From the NCBI GenBank assembly GCA_000383115.1, contig KB910522.1, positions 134,714 through 198,713 of the forward strand: a stretch of DNA of 64,000 nt. The letters are read 5' to 3'. This DNA is from an alpha proteobacterium SCGC AAA015-N04. Lineage in GTDB: Bacteria > Pseudomonadota > Alphaproteobacteria > Puniceispirillales > Marisalimonadaceae. Below the pieces are notes generated by a model that ran no database searches, was not told where the DNA came from, and worked only from the letters and a program-made list of their open reading frames with translations. The translations under genes and the position numbers were made by a program. This document shows, piece after piece, positions 21,460 to 31,271 of this stretch. Each line of letters opens with the position of its first letter. Position 1 is the first letter of the stretch.

Positions 21460-22419
21460 TTACTTTTCTCTTAAAATTTTTGGTAAATTAAATGTTACAT
21501 TCTCTTTTGTCACCTCATGATGTATAAGATTAACTTCAAAGTCTTTTTTAAGTTTTGAAATCAAAATTTGTACCAATGTTTCAGGAGCAGAAGCTCCAGC
21601 CGTTAATCCAATATTGGGTGACGATAAAGAGTCAAATTTGCTTAAAAATTGATCTAGAGTTTCTTCATCTGGAATAAGTTGGGCAACTTTAACACCATGA
21701 GCAAGGGCTACTTCTACTAATCTTAAAGAATTTGAAGAATTTTTTGCACCTATTACCAAAATAGTATCACATAATTTAGACATAGATTTAACAGCTTTTT
21801 GCCTATTAGTGGTAGCATAGCAAATATCTTCAGAGTTTGGCCCTTTAATTTTTGGAAATCTTGATTTTAAAATTTCCAGTATATTTTTAGTATCATCCAA
21901 GGAGAGAGTTGTTTGTGTTGCATAAGCTAGTTTTTCTTTACTCTTTACTTTTATATTCAAAGCATCTTCTTCTGTTTCAATAAGTGACACAAAATCCTTT
22001 GGTACTTGACCCATAGTTCCAGTTACTTCAGGGTGATTTCTATGTCCAACTAATAAAATATGTCTTCCAAGATTATAGTGCTTTATCGTTTCATTATGGA
22101 CTTTAGTTACAAGCGGACAAGTTGCGTCAATTGAAATCATTTGTCTTTCATTAGCTTCTTTTAAAACAGATTTTGCAACTCCGTGAGCAGAAAATATGAT
22201 TGGTCTATCAACAGGAGCTTCAATTACCTCTTCAACAAATACAGCGCCTAATTTTGCTAAGGAATTTACTACATCTTTATTATGAACAATCTCATGTCTA
22301 ACGTATACTGGTGACCCAAATTTTTTTATTGTTTCTTCAACTATTTTAACAGCTCTATCCACCCCAGCGCAGAAGCCACGAGGTGATGCTAAGTATAAAT
22401 TTATATTATTTTTCTTCAT
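21460..22419 (-). CDS. ispH: 4-hydroxy-3-methylbut-2-enyl diphosphate reductase
   Basis: 319 residues. Three cysteines that bind the iron-sulfur cluster are at 17 (PRGFCAGVDRA), 101 (DATCPLV) and 200 (EDICYATTNRQ). IspH makes IPP and DMAPP in the last step of the non-mevalonate pathway. With dxs and ispA elsewhere in the window it supplies precursors for ubiquinone, heme A and carotenoids. It is the first gene of the ispH-thrB-rnhA set and is divergent from the lipoprotein gene. Confidence 0.97.
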   Translation of the reverse strand: MKKNNINLYLASPRGFCAGVDRAVKIVEETIKKFGSPVYVRHEIVHNKDVVNSLAKLGAVFVEEVIEAPVDRPIIFSAHGVAKSVLKEANERQMISIDATCPLVTKVHNETIKHYNLGRHILLVGHRNHPEVTGTMGQVPKDFVSLIETEEDALNIKVKSKEKLAYATQTTLSLDDTKNILEILKSRFPKIKGPNSEDICYATTNRQKAVKSMSKLCDTILVIGAKNSSNSLRLVEVALAHGVKVAQLIPDEETLDQFLSKFDSLSSPNIGLTAGASAPETLVQILISKLKKDFEVNLIHHEVTKENVTFNLPKILREK

Positions 22420-22502
22420 ACTTAAATTTTGATGTATTACATTGTTTACGTCAACAAAGATTAATGATGTAATATGTTTTTTTACATTTGAGGTAATAAG
22501 TT

Positions 22503-22931
22503 ATGAATGCAAGATTTTTTTTTCCAATTTTAATTCTCCTTACTAGCTGTTCAACATTTAATAAAAAGGTCGTAGATTGTCCAAATTTATCCTCTCCTAA
22601 AAAAGCTTCAGAGATAATTGTTAATTCGAATAACAATAGACCCGTTTATCTTGGTATCAGAGGAGTTAAATTAACATGCACAATGAACAAAAAAAATATT
22701 GCGATGGAAGCCTCGATAAATATTAGAGCTATAAGAAATTTTACAAAAGACGAAGATTATGCTCCTGTTACATTATCAATAGTATCTGTAGATAAAAATA
22801 ATAAAGAATTTGATCGAGATGAGTTTTCATATTCACAATTTTTATTGTTAGGCAGTAAGATAGTTGACAGAACAACCAATATGAAGTTAAACGTGCCACT
22901 TAAAGGTGAGGTTTATTTTGGTATAAGATAA
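22503..22931 (+). CDS. Uncharacterised lipoprotein
   Basis: 142 residues. A short signal peptide ends in a lipobox LLTSC with the acylated Cys at about residue 16, so it is probably an outer- or inner-membrane-anchored periplasmic lipoprotein. The rest is a soluble domain of mixed strands with no motif I can name, ending in LNVPLKGEVYFGIR. It stands alone, divergent from ispH and one base from the convergent atpF stop. The function is unknown. Confidence 0.82.
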   Translation: MNARFFFPILILLTSCSTFNKKVVDCPNLSSPKKASEIIVNSNNNRPVYLGIRGVKLTCTMNKKNIAMEASINIRAIRNFTKDEDYAPVTLSIVSVDKNNKEFDRDEFSYSQFLLLGSKIVDRTTNMKLNVPLKGEVYFGIR

Positions 22932-22932
22932 T

Positions 22933-23418
22933 TTAATTCAGAACTGACTTTTTAATTTCTTTAGAAGCTTTTAAAATTAGGTCAGCATTTTCTTTTTTAT
23001 CTAATTTTGAAATAATAAATAGTTTTGAAGCATTTATTATAATTTTACCAGTTACAGTTTTAATATTGTTAATAGAGTCTGTCTCCATACTTAAGATTTT
23101 TTGATCAGCTTGATATTCTATTCTTTTAACAATTTCTGAAGATTTAACTTTAGCATCTTCGAGAATTTGTTTGGCACTATTTTTTGATTCTTCAATAATT
23201 TTTTCAGATTCATCAGATATAATTTTTTTAAGTTGCATAGATTTTCTTAGTTCTTCTAATGCTTCTTCTTTTAATATTTTTGCTTCATCTAAATCATTTT
23301 TTATTAATAGTGATTTATTATTTAAAATTGAAGAGATACTTTCACTAGCTTTTCTCCAAATGAGCCCAATGAAAAGGATAAAAGCAATAGCAACCCAAGC
23401 GGTTTCGTCAAAATACAT
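22933..23418 (-). CDS. atpF: ATP synthase F0 subunit b
   Basis: 161 residues: one N-terminal membrane helix (AWVAIAFILFIGLIW) followed by a long charged helix rich in Glu, Lys and Ala, the peripheral-stalk architecture. It pairs with subunit b' encoded just upstream. Last gene of the F0 operon, three bases after b'. The F1 genes are not here, as usual in alphaproteobacteria where F0 and F1 operons are separate. Confidence 0.93.
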   Translation of the reverse strand: MYFDETAWVAIAFILFIGLIWRKASESISSILNNKSLLIKNDLDEAKILKEEALEELRKSMQLKKIISDESEKIIEESKNSAKQILEDAKVKSSEIVKRIEYQADQKILSMETDSINNIKTVTGKIIINASKLFIISKLDKKENADLILKASKEIKKSVLN

Positions 23419-23421
23419 ACT

Positions 23422-24003
23422 CTATTTCTCCAATAAAACACTATCAGAAGCTGATTTTATAACTCTTTTTATGTTAACTTTATCGTTAGTTATATTAGTA
23501 AATTTATAAACTATTTTTGATGTTAGATCATCAGAACTTGCAACAATATCCAAAATTGCTTGCTTTTCAATTTTTTTTATTCTCTTTTCAGCATTTGTAA
23601 TTTTAAGTTCCATCTTTTTAGAAATTTCAATTTGAGACTTTTCAATTAAATTTCTTGATTCAGCTATTGCATCATCAATAATTTTTTGAGACTTTAATTT
23701 AACATTTTGTTGGTTATCATAAATTTCTTGCTTAATTTTTTTATTTTCTTGGTTAGATGCTTTTGCTTTAACTAGATCATTTTGTATTGTTGTTTCTCTC
23801 AGATTGAAAATTGATTTTAAATTAGGAGTAACTACATATTTCATTAAAAAATATCCAATTATCAATGAAACAATTGACCAAAACACTAATGAGGGATAAG
23901 TGTCTAAGTCTAATTGTGGCAAACCAGAGTGATTATCTTTAGAATAAGAAAATTTAGAATAAAAAATTGTTGTAGATAAAAAAATAAGTTTAAATAAAAT
24001 CAT
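23422..24003 (-). CDS. atpG: ATP synthase F0 subunit b'
   Basis: 193 residues with an N-terminal signal-like segment, then a membrane helix (VFWSIVSLIIGYFLMKYVV) and a long coiled-coil-like region. The LPQLDLDTYPSLVFW lead-in is typical of alphaproteobacterial b' subunits. With b it forms the peripheral stalk joining F0 to F1. The gene name varies between annotations (atpF2, atpG, atpX). It follows atpE after 74 bases. Confidence 0.92.
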   Translation of the reverse strand: MILFKLIFLSTTIFYSKFSYSKDNHSGLPQLDLDTYPSLVFWSIVSLIIGYFLMKYVVTPNLKSIFNLRETTIQNDLVKAKASNQENKKIKQEIYDNQQNVKLKSQKIIDDAIAESRNLIEKSQIEISKKMELKITNAEKRIKKIEKQAILDIVASSDDLTSKIVYKFTNITNDKVNIKRVIKSASDSVLLEK

Positions 24004-24077
24004 AAGATAATCTTTTATAAAAAATTTCTAAAAATAAATATACAACTAATAAATATACCACTAATAAATAATTATAT

Positions 24078-24305
24078 TTAAAAAGTAAAAAGAAGAAGTA
24101 GAGCTATAACAAGAGCAAATAAAGCAACAGCTTCTGTTAACGCAAATCCTAGAATAGCTATTCCAAAAACTTCATTTTTTGCTGCTGGATTTCTTCCAAC
24201 CGCGGTTACTAATGAGGCAAAAATATTTCCTATTCCTACACCAACACCTGCGAGTGCAATAACAGCTAAACCTGCACCTATTAATTTTGCTGCATCCATT
24301 TCCAT
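24078..24305 (-). CDS. atpE: ATP synthase F0 subunit c
   Basis: 75 residues in two membrane helices joined by the polar loop [10 protein letters not shown]. The ion-binding carboxylate is the Glu in [19 protein letters not shown]. The residues around it look like the proton-binding form; the extra polar ligands of sodium-type rings are not seen. The c ring turns as ions cross F0. It lies between atpB and b'. Confidence 0.97.
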   Translation of the reverse strand: MEMDAAKLIGAGLAVIALAGVGVGIGNIFASLVTAVGRNPAAKNEVFGIAILGFALTEAVALFALVIALLLLFTF

Positions 24306-24343
24306 TTTTTTTCCTTTCGTTAAAATATTAATTTGGTTATGAA

Positions 24344-25099
24344 TTAATGTAAGTGTATGGCATCATGAAGATACATACACGTTAAGATACTAAAAACGTA
24401 AGCTTGTAAAGCGGCAACTAAAAATTCTAAACCCGTCAAGCCAATAACAGCTAAGAGCGGAAGAACAGCTCCGAACTTTAAAAAACCACTAGCTGAACCC
24501 ATCATTATTATTAAACCTGCAAATACTTTCATCATAGTGTGACCAGCCAACATGTTTGCAAATAGTCTCACTGATAGGCTTATCGGACGAATAAAATAAG
24601 AAATAATTTCAATTGGGATAAGAAGTGGCGCTAAACCTATAGGTACACCTGATGGAAAAAAATATGTAAAAAATTTGAAACCATGTTTCAAGATTGCAAT
24701 TAAAGTAACTCCAACAAATATAATTGCCGCAAGAGTGAATGTGACTGCAATTTGAGATGTAAAGGTATAGCTATACGGTATCATACCTAGTAGATTGCCA
24801 AACAAAATGAACATAAATAAAGTAAAGATGAAAGGAAAGTAAGCTTGACTTCCTTTACCAGCATTTTCTTTAACCATATTAGCAACAAATTCGTAGGATA
24901 ATTCTACTAATGCTTGATATTTATTAGGTACTAACGATTGTTTTCTTGTTCCAAGATAAAGAAACATGGTTGATCCAATTATAGATAATATCATAAATAA
25001 TGAAGCATTGGTAAATGACACATCTATTCCAAAAAGATTGATTTCATATAGAGTTTTGATAGTAAATTGTTCAACTGGTGAATTCATTTTCTTCTTCAA
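24344..25099 (-). CDS. atpB: ATP synthase F0 subunit a
   Basis: 251 residues, several membrane helices. The essential arginine lies in [18 protein letters not shown], and the C-terminal helix carries [14 protein letters not shown], both diagnostic. It forms the ion half-channels beside the c ring. It starts three bases after the atpI stop. Confidence 0.97.
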   Translation of the reverse strand: MKKKMNSPVEQFTIKTLYEINLFGIDVSFTNASLFMILSIIGSTMFLYLGTRKQSLVPNKYQALVELSYEFVANMVKENAGKGSQAYFPFIFTLFMFILFGNLLGMIPYSYTFTSQIAVTFTLAAIIFVGVTLIAILKHGFKFFTYFFPSGVPIGLAPLLIPIEIISYFIRPISLSVRLFANMLAGHTMMKVFAGLIIMMGSASGFLKFGAVLPLLAVIGLTGLEFLVAALQAYVFSILTCMYLHDAIHLH

Positions 25100-25102
25100 T
25101 AA

Positions 25103-25405
25103 TTAATTAAAATATCCAATTTTGAGACCTTTTCCTGATACAACTCTCCATAAATTCAGGATACCTGCTACACCTCCAAGTAAGAAGAAAAGTACTAAAA
25201 ACCACGGTGTTGTTCCCAACCAAGTGTCAATCGTCCAACCAACTCCAGCTCCTATTAAGAGTCCTGCCAAAAGTTCAGTAGCTAACCTCGAAAAAACATT
25301 TACTAAAGTTTTTTCATCGATCAACTTTTTATTTTCCCCTTTTTTTCTTTCTAGGGCTTTATCAATACGTTTCGATAATAAATCTTCGTTACTTTCAGAT
25401 CTCAT
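25103..25405 (-). CDS. atpI: ATP synthase accessory protein AtpI (AtpZ/AtpI family)
   Basis: 100 residues: a charged N-terminal half, then two membrane helices ([20 protein letters not shown] and PWFLVLFFLLGGVAGILNLW). This matches the alphaproteobacterial AtpI. Relatives are thought to help assemble the c ring or handle Mg. It is the first gene of the F0 operon atpI-B-E-F'-F, downstream of smc by 86 bases on the same strand. Confidence 0.9.
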   Translation of the reverse strand: MRSESNEDLLSKRIDKALERKKGENKKLIDEKTLVNVFSRLATELLAGLLIGAGVGWTIDTWLGTTPWFLVLFFLLGGVAGILNLWRVVSGKGLKIGYFN

Positions 25406-25491
25406 AATCTTCTTTCACACATACATGATGCGAGCTTAAATTATTTTGAGCTTACAAATAAGTCAAGACATTACTTTAAAAAAATTAAAAT

Positions 25492-28400
25492 TTATAAATT
25501 TTCTCTCATTTCTATTGCTTTTTCTAAATCAACTGACACCAATTTGCTAATACCTTTATTTTCCATTGTTACACCAAATAACCTATCCATTTTGGACATT
25601 GTGTGCCTATGGTGTGTTACAACCATAAAGTAAGTTTTTGTTTTTGATTCAATATTATCAAGTAGGTCACAGAATCTTGAAACGTTTGTATCATCAAGTG
25701 ATGCATCAACTTCGTCCAATATACATATAGGTGCAGGATTACACAGAAAGACTGAAAAGATTATAGCTATAGAAGTTAATGCTTGTTCGCCACCTGACAA
25801 TAAAGACAATAATTGCATCTTTTTTCCTGGTGGACTAGCCAGCACCTCTAAGCTAGCTTTAAGTGGATCTTCATTACCAATAAGTTTTAGTTCAGCATTT
25901 CCCCCGCCAAATAGTTTTTGAAATAGATTTTTAAAATTATCATTGACCTTTTCAAAACTATTTATTAATCTTTCCCTACCTTCCCTATTAAGTTCAAAAA
26001 TTCCACTTCTTAGTTTATTAATTGCTTGTTCTAAATCTACTATTTCATTTGATAAATTCTCAACTTTATTTTTCATTTCATTCATTTCATCCTCAGCTCT
26101 CAGATTAACATTTCCAAGAGCTTCTCTTTCATTTAATAAACGTTGAACTGTTTTTTCTAAAGTTTCAACTGATTTGGAGAATATTTCATTTTCATCAACA
26201 TTTATAAATTTAATTAATTCGTTTGAATTGATTCTCAACTTTTCAAAAATTCTATCTTCAATATTTTTGATTTTTGTAATTGATAAATTTGATAAAGCAT
26301 CAATCCTAATCATCTCTTCCCGAAGTAATCCAACTTTTTTTTCTGCCTCTCTTTCATTTTTTTCATGTTCAATTAAATTTGTTTCGGCTAATGCGAGGTT
26401 GTCAGCTGCAAGATTTCTCTTCTCAAAAGCCTCGTTTAATTTTGAATTTAAAATTTTTTCTTGTTCTTCAAAGTCATTTGGAAGTTTTGAGAGTTCGATT
26501 TTTTCATTTTGAGATAGCTTTAATCTTTCTTTTAACAAATTTAACCTTGAGTTTGCCTCCTTTTCTCTTATTTTCCAATTTTCTATTTGATCATTTATCT
26601 GAGTAAGATTTTGAGATTGAAAATTTTCTAAATTTTTTGTTTGTTGTTCAGATGCAATTGCGTCAGTAAGTTGATTTCTATACTGATCAGCAATATTTCT
26701 TATTTTTAATTCTTCAGCAAGTAATGATGGGAGATTAGTTATATCAACTAATTCTCTCTCTAAAATAACAAGTTCATTTTCAGATACTTTTTTGTTATTC
26801 TGAAGATCTGAAATTAAAATACTCGAAGATTGAAGTTTTGCTTCGATCTTTGAGTTTTCTATTTCTAGAAGATTTATTTCTTCATAAAGATTATCTATTT
26901 CCATTTGTAACTCAGATAAAATGGTTTTATTTTCTTCAATTTCTAAGATAGTTTTATTTAATTTCTTAAAATTTTTAGATTGGTTTTTTTCAACTAATGG
27001 TATTTCTTTTTGCAAGAGCTTAATTTTAGTAATTTGCTCTAGTCTTTCAGAATATTTGTTTCTAACACCTAAAGGTTGAACAAATCCGTCCCATCTCCAT
27101 AAACCGCCATCAATAGTTGTAAGAGCTTGACCAAAAGTGAGTTTTTTTTGTAATGATAGAGCTATTTCTTCGTTTTTGACTAGTCCAATACCAACCAATG
27201 CTCTATCAAAAATAGATAATTTTTTGGATTCAGAAATTAATGGTGTAGTACCTTCAGGCAACTTAGAACTTACCGAAGTGGTAAAATCATATCTCCAATA
27301 AGATGCATCTTTTTTTGCTTTATTTGATGAAATAATAGGAGCTAAAAGTGATTCGCCTAATACTGAGCCTATCGCTTTTTGTAGCTTTGTGTCATAAGTT
27401 ATTGATTTTTCGAAACTATTTTTTATTAAAAAGTTATTTCCTAATAAAGACAAAAGTGAATTTAATTCTGCATTTAATTGATTGAGCTCTAAGCTAATAT
27501 TATTCTTTTGATTTGATAAATCTAATTTTAATATCTCAATTTTATTTAATAAATTTTTTTTAACTTCAAAAATTTTCTTTTTACCTAAAAGAATATTTTT
27601 TTTATCTTCTATTTTTTTTTTGTTAGTTTGAAGAATTTTTTTGTCTTCATTTTTATATATTTCAGATATCTGTTTTTTAGAAGTTTCAATTTTTTCTTTT
27701 AGAGTTAATACTTTATTTTCTAATTTTTTCTTACCTGTATTTAAAGATAAAATTTTTGATGTTATTGAAGAGAGATTTTCTTCAGCAGCTTTTGACTGTT
27801 TTTTTAATTTTATAACTAAATTACTAGATTTTTTAAATTTTGAAGAATTCTTTTTATTTTCCTCGTGAAGTTTTTTCTTATCTAAATCTAAATTTAAGAG
27901 TGTTTTACTAGCATCCTCTTTTATTCTGAACTCTCTATCTATATCATTTTTAATTTGATTTATCTGATTTGTGGTATTTTCCAAGTTTTTCTTTATGGAG
28001 GATTTTTCTTCTTCGATTCTTATTTTATCTATGTTTAATTTTTGTAGAATAATAGCTTTTTCTTTTTCTATTTTTTTTAAATCAGGTATTGTATTTAAAA
28101 TTTTAATTTTTAATTCAGTATATTTTGATGCTTCAATCTGTGACGCGTTAACATTGTCTTCAGAAGTTATTAATTGTATTTTTAGAGCGTCGGCCTCTTT
28201 TTCTGCACTTTTTAATAAATTTAAAAATAAAGATGCTTCTGCTTTTCTAATTCTGTCTCCTATAGATCTATATCTTGCTGCTTTTCTACCTTGTTTTTCT
28301 AATTCAGATAGCTGTTCTTTATAAGTCTGTTCTATATCAAACAACCTATTTAAATTTTCACTTGCTCCGCTTAACTTTAATTCAGCTTCGTGTCTTCTAT

Positions 28401-28923
28401 TATGAAGACCTTTTATATTAGCAGCTTCTTCTAATATTACTCTTCTATCTTCTGCACTTGCATCGATAATTTGAGCAATTCTACCTTGACTAACAATACC
28501 CGTTGATCGTGCACCTGTTCCAGTATCAGCAAAAATAAGTTGGACATCTCTTGCTCTTACTTGTTTATTATTTATTCTGTATGTAGATCCTTTTTCTCTT
28601 TCGATTGTGCGTGTGATCTCAATTTCATCAAACTGATTAAAGTTTGCGGGAGCTTTTTTTTCAGAATTATCAAGTTTAATAGTTACTTCAGCAAAATTTC
28701 TTGCAGGTCTATCATTAGTACCTGAAAAAATAACATCATCCATGCCATCACCTCTTACTAATTTAGCCGAGGTTTCTCCCATAACCCATTTAATGGCCTC
28801 TACAATGTTTGATTTACCGCAGCCATTAGGTCCAACTATTCCTGTTAAGCCTTCTTTTATTTGTATTTCTGTTGGATCCAAAAAAGACTTAAAACCAGAA
28901 ATTCTTAGAGATATGAGCTTCAT
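25492..28923 (-). CDS. smc: Chromosome segregation protein SMC
   Basis: 1143 residues, slightly shorter than most SMC proteins. Walker A GPNGCGKS is at residues 31-38. Two long coiled coils rich in Lys, Glu and Asn flank a hinge near residues 500-640. The C-terminal head has the signature LLSGGEQALTS and Walker B ICILDEVDA. SMC dimers organise and help segregate the chromosome, working with ScpA and ScpB (not in the window). The order mutY / DUF721-dsbA-smc is standard for alphaproteobacteria. Confidence 0.97.
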   Translation of the reverse strand: MKLISLRISGFKSFLDPTEIQIKEGLTGIVGPNGCGKSNIVEAIKWVMGETSAKLVRGDGMDDVIFSGTNDRPARNFAEVTIKLDNSEKKAPANFNQFDEIEITRTIEREKGSTYRINNKQVRARDVQLIFADTGTGARSTGIVSQGRIAQIIDASAEDRRVILEEAANIKGLHNRRHEAELKLSGASENLNRLFDIEQTYKEQLSELEKQGRKAARYRSIGDRIRKAEASLFLNLLKSAEKEADALKIQLITSEDNVNASQIEASKYTELKIKILNTIPDLKKIEKEKAIILQKLNIDKIRIEEEKSSIKKNLENTTNQINQIKNDIDREFRIKEDASKTLLNLDLDKKKLHEENKKNSSKFKKSSNLVIKLKKQSKAAEENLSSITSKILSLNTGKKKLENKVLTLKEKIETSKKQISEIYKNEDKKILQTNKKKIEDKKNILLGKKKIFEVKKNLLNKIEILKLDLSNQKNNISLELNQLNAELNSLLSLLGNNFLIKNSFEKSITYDTKLQKAIGSVLGESLLAPIISSNKAKKDASYWRYDFTTSVSSKLPEGTTPLISESKKLSIFDRALVGIGLVKNEEIALSLQKKLTFGQALTTIDGGLWRWDGFVQPLGVRNKYSERLEQITKIKLLQKEIPLVEKNQSKNFKKLNKTILEIEENKTILSELQMEIDNLYEEINLLEIENSKIEAKLQSSSILISDLQNNKKVSENELVILERELVDITNLPSLLAEELKIRNIADQYRNQLTDAIASEQQTKNLENFQSQNLTQINDQIENWKIREKEANSRLNLLKERLKLSQNEKIELSKLPNDFEEQEKILNSKLNEAFEKRNLAADNLALAETNLIEHEKNEREAEKKVGLLREEMIRIDALSNLSITKIKNIEDRIFEKLRINSNELIKFINVDENEIFSKSVETLEKTVQRLLNEREALGNVNLRAEDEMNEMKNKVENLSNEIVDLEQAINKLRSGIFELNREGRERLINSFEKVNDNFKNLFQKLFGGGNAELKLIGNEDPLKASLEVLASPPGKKMQLLSLLSGGEQALTSIAIIFSVFLCNPAPICILDEVDASLDDTNVSRFCDLLDNIESKTKTYFMVVTHHRHTMSKMDRLFGVTMENKGISKLVSVDLEKAIEMRENL

Positions 28924-28942
28924 AAATTAATCTCTTATAAAA

Positions 28943-29578
28943 TTATGAATTTTTAATTTTTAAAAATTTTAAAAGCTCGCTTTCAAATTCTCTGAATGTT
29001 AAAGCTCCTGAAATTTTATGTTTATCATTTACAATAAAAGTTGGTGTGGATGTTATTTTAAATTTTTTTGATTCCATCTCCATTTTATTTATGATCTCTT
29101 GCATTAAAGGAAAATTTTGAGTTATTTTTTTAAACTGACTTGACGAAATTCCAAATGATTTTGCAATTGATGCTAATTCTTCAAGTGGCTCTTTTGAATA
29201 AGCCCATATTTTTTGTTTTCTTAACAAAGTTTTAACTGCTCCCAGATAACCTTCGTCTGTTGGAATAGTTCTTACTAATGCTGAAGCAATTACCGCTAAT
29301 CTATCTAAAGGATAGTCAATTAACTCTAACTGTACTTGTCCACTATCAATATATTTTTTTTTAAATTTTGGAAGTGTTTTAATATGAAAGCTTGCGCAAT
29401 GACCACATGTTAAGGAAAAGTATTCCTTGATTTTAATTGGTGCATCTTTAGAACCCATGTACTTTGGTTTCATTCTATTATTTAAATTTGATTTGTTTGG
29501 AAATGCAGTGGATGGGTATATGATTAAAGCTATAATGCTAAGTAAAATTTCTCTTCTGTTAAATTTAAATCTTTTCAA
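28943..29578 (-). CDS. DsbA-family periplasmic thiol protein
   Basis: 211 residues with an N-terminal signal sequence (a NRREILLSIIALIIY stretch, with paired arginines reminiscent of a Tat signal but no full consensus). The active site is CGHC in SLTCGHCASFH, followed by a DsbA-type helical insert and the cis-Pro region STPTFIVNDK. Such proteins oxidise or isomerise disulfides in exported proteins. It lies between DUF721 and smc, 19 bases before smc. Confidence 0.92.
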   Translation of the reverse strand: MKRFKFNRREILLSIIALIIYPSTAFPNKSNLNNRMKPKYMGSKDAPIKIKEYFSLTCGHCASFHIKTLPKFKKKYIDSGQVQLELIDYPLDRLAVIASALVRTIPTDEGYLGAVKTLLRKQKIWAYSKEPLEELASIAKSFGISSSQFKKITQNFPLMQEIINKMEMESKKFKITSTPTFIVNDKHKISGALTFREFESELLKFLKIKNS

Positions 29579-29654
29579 AATACTTTCCTTAATTAATTCT
29601 ATCTTTAATTATTGATAACATATATTACAAAAGAAAATAGAAGAATTTATTAAT

Positions 29655-30098
29655 TCAATTTTTTTTTTGGATAGAAATTTCTAATTTTTGCATTGCAAAC
29701 TTAAGATCTCCGTCAGGCAATACATTTGAGATTAAATTCTCTTTTTTTTTTGGAATATTTGATAGGGTTTTATCTGTTTCAATTTTTGCATTAAAGCCGA
29801 TATCTGTTTGAATTAATTTTATTTTATCTATTGCTTTGAAGCCAAATCTTGAATTAATCTGATTTAAAATAAATGGTAAGGCTTGTTGTACGATTGGACC
29901 AAAACTATTTTGGACATTCAATATCAGTTTCCCTTTATTTTTTGTTCGTTTGTCAAAAATGATTTTTTTTGGTTTTGTTATTGTAGCATATTCCTTTGCT
30001 ATATTTTTCCAATTAAGAAGGATATGAGCTTCAATAGCTCCTAGTTTACCAATATATTGGTCTAAAATTTTTTCTGTAATTTTTAACAAATGTTTCAT
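29655..30098 (-). CDS. DUF721 / DciA-like protein
   Basis: 147 residues. The N-terminal half has the DUF721 (DciA) pattern, including ILLNWKNIAKEYATITKPKK followed by a strand with LILNVQNSFGPIVQQ. DciA family members load or assist the replicative helicase in many bacteria that lack DnaC. The residue pattern and the position divergent from mutY and upstream of dsbA-smc both support the call; helicase loading by this copy is inferred. Confidence 0.82.
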   Translation of the reverse strand: MKHLLKITEKILDQYIGKLGAIEAHILLNWKNIAKEYATITKPKKIIFDKRTKNKGKLILNVQNSFGPIVQQALPFILNQINSRFGFKAIDKIKLIQTDIGFNAKIETDKTLSNIPKKKENLISNVLPDGDLKFAMQKLEISIQKKN

Positions 30099-30155
30099 TT
30101 TAAACTATAAATAACTGAATTTAAAATTAAATAAATATATTATATAAATAAATAT

Positions 30156-31271
30156 ATGACAAAGAAAAACGAAGTAAATTATAAAATATTCTCAAATAAA
30201 TTATTAGATTGGTATGATGTTAATAAAAGAGATTTACCCTGGAGGGTTAAGGCTAACCAAAATATTAATCCCTATCATATTTTGATATCTGAATTTATGT
30301 TACAACAGACTTTAGTTGTTACAGTTATTCCTTACTTTTTAAGATTTATAAATAAATGGAAAACAATAGATGATTTAGCAAAAGCAAATTTTGAAGAAGT
30401 TGCTATTAGTTGGTCTGGATTAGGATATTACAGAAGAGCTAAAAACCTTCATGAAACAGCAAAAATCATTTCTAGAGACTATTGTGGTGATATACCTAGG
30501 AAAAAGGAAATATTATTATCTTTCCCAGGAATAGGTGACTATACTGCATCAGCTATAATGGCAATAGCTTTTAATATTCAATCAAATGTTGTAGATGGAA
30601 ATATAGAGAGAATATTTTCTCGGTTATATAAGATTGAGAAGCCTTTGGAAAAATCTAAAAAGTTTATAAAAATGGTCTCAGAAAAACATTTGCCAGGCTC
30701 AAGACACGGAGATTATGCCCAAGCATTGATGGATTTGGGATCACTAATATGTGTTCCCAACAAACCAAAATGTGGAATATGTCCTATGTTATTTTATTGC
30801 AAAGTAGGCAATAAAAAAATTGCAAGCCTTTATCCAAAAAGATTACCAAAAAAAATAAAAGATCAAAGATACGGAATTTTTTTTATTTTAATAAATCAAA
30901 ACAAAGAAATTCTTTTTTATACTAATAAAAAAGATGGATTGTTTGTAAATATGGATCTTCTACCTTCTTTAGGTTGGTATCAAAGCAAATTTTTTTTAGA
31001 TCATAATCCAGATATGATTACAGAAGAAATTGCCTTGTTTAACTTTAAATGGAAAATTTTCCAAAAAAAATTATTTCACGTATTTTCTCATTTCAAATTA
31101 AGCTGTACCATTGCTTATTATCAACTTGATAATAATTCATGTAAAAATTTTTTATTAGATGAAAAAACTTTTAGGTTTGTAAACAAAAATGATTTTAACA
31201 AATTAGCTTTGCCAACTTTAATGAAAAAAATCATAAAAATAATAGAAGACGAAAATTTAATTAATTATTAA
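30156..31271 (+). CDS. mutY: Adenine DNA glycosylase
   Basis: 371 residues. Catalytic Glu46 (ISEFMLQQT), the helix-hairpin-helix FPGIGDYTASA, catalytic Asp147 (VVDGNIER) and the iron-sulfur loop with Cys199, 206, 209 and 215 (C-x6-C-x2-C-x5-C) are all visible. A NUDIX-like C-terminal domain recognising 8-oxoG follows from about residue 230. It removes A mispaired with 8-oxoguanine. The 3' end overlaps the convergent purH by four bases. Confidence 0.97.
   Translation: MTKKNEVNYKIFSNKLLDWYDVNKRDLPWRVKANQNINPYHILISEFMLQQTLVVTVIPYFLRFINKWKTIDDLAKANFEEVAISWSGLGYYRRAKNLHETAKIISRDYCGDIPRKKEILLSFPGIGDYTASAIMAIAFNIQSNVVDGNIERIFSRLYKIEKPLEKSKKFIKMVSEKHLPGSRHGDYAQALMDLGSLICVPNKPKCGICPMLFYCKVGNKKIASLYPKRLPKKIKDQRYGIFFILINQNKEILFYTNKKDGLFVNMDLLPSLGWYQSKFFLDHNPDMITEEIALFNFKWKIFQKKLFHVFSHFKLSCTIAYYQLDNNSCKNFLLDEKTFRFVNKNDFNKLALPTLMKKIIKIIEDENLINY

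Noticed and set aside
22435-22474. Inverted repeat TATTACAT / ATGTAATA between ispH and the lipoprotein gene
   Set aside because: Eight A/T-rich bases with a 24-base gap are expected by chance here, and no regulator is known to match.
24045-24070. Direct repeat ACTAATAAATA (24045-24055 and 24060-24070) before the b' subunit gene
   Set aside because: Two 11-base copies in very AT-rich spacer are easily explained by chance or replication slippage; no wider pattern was seen.
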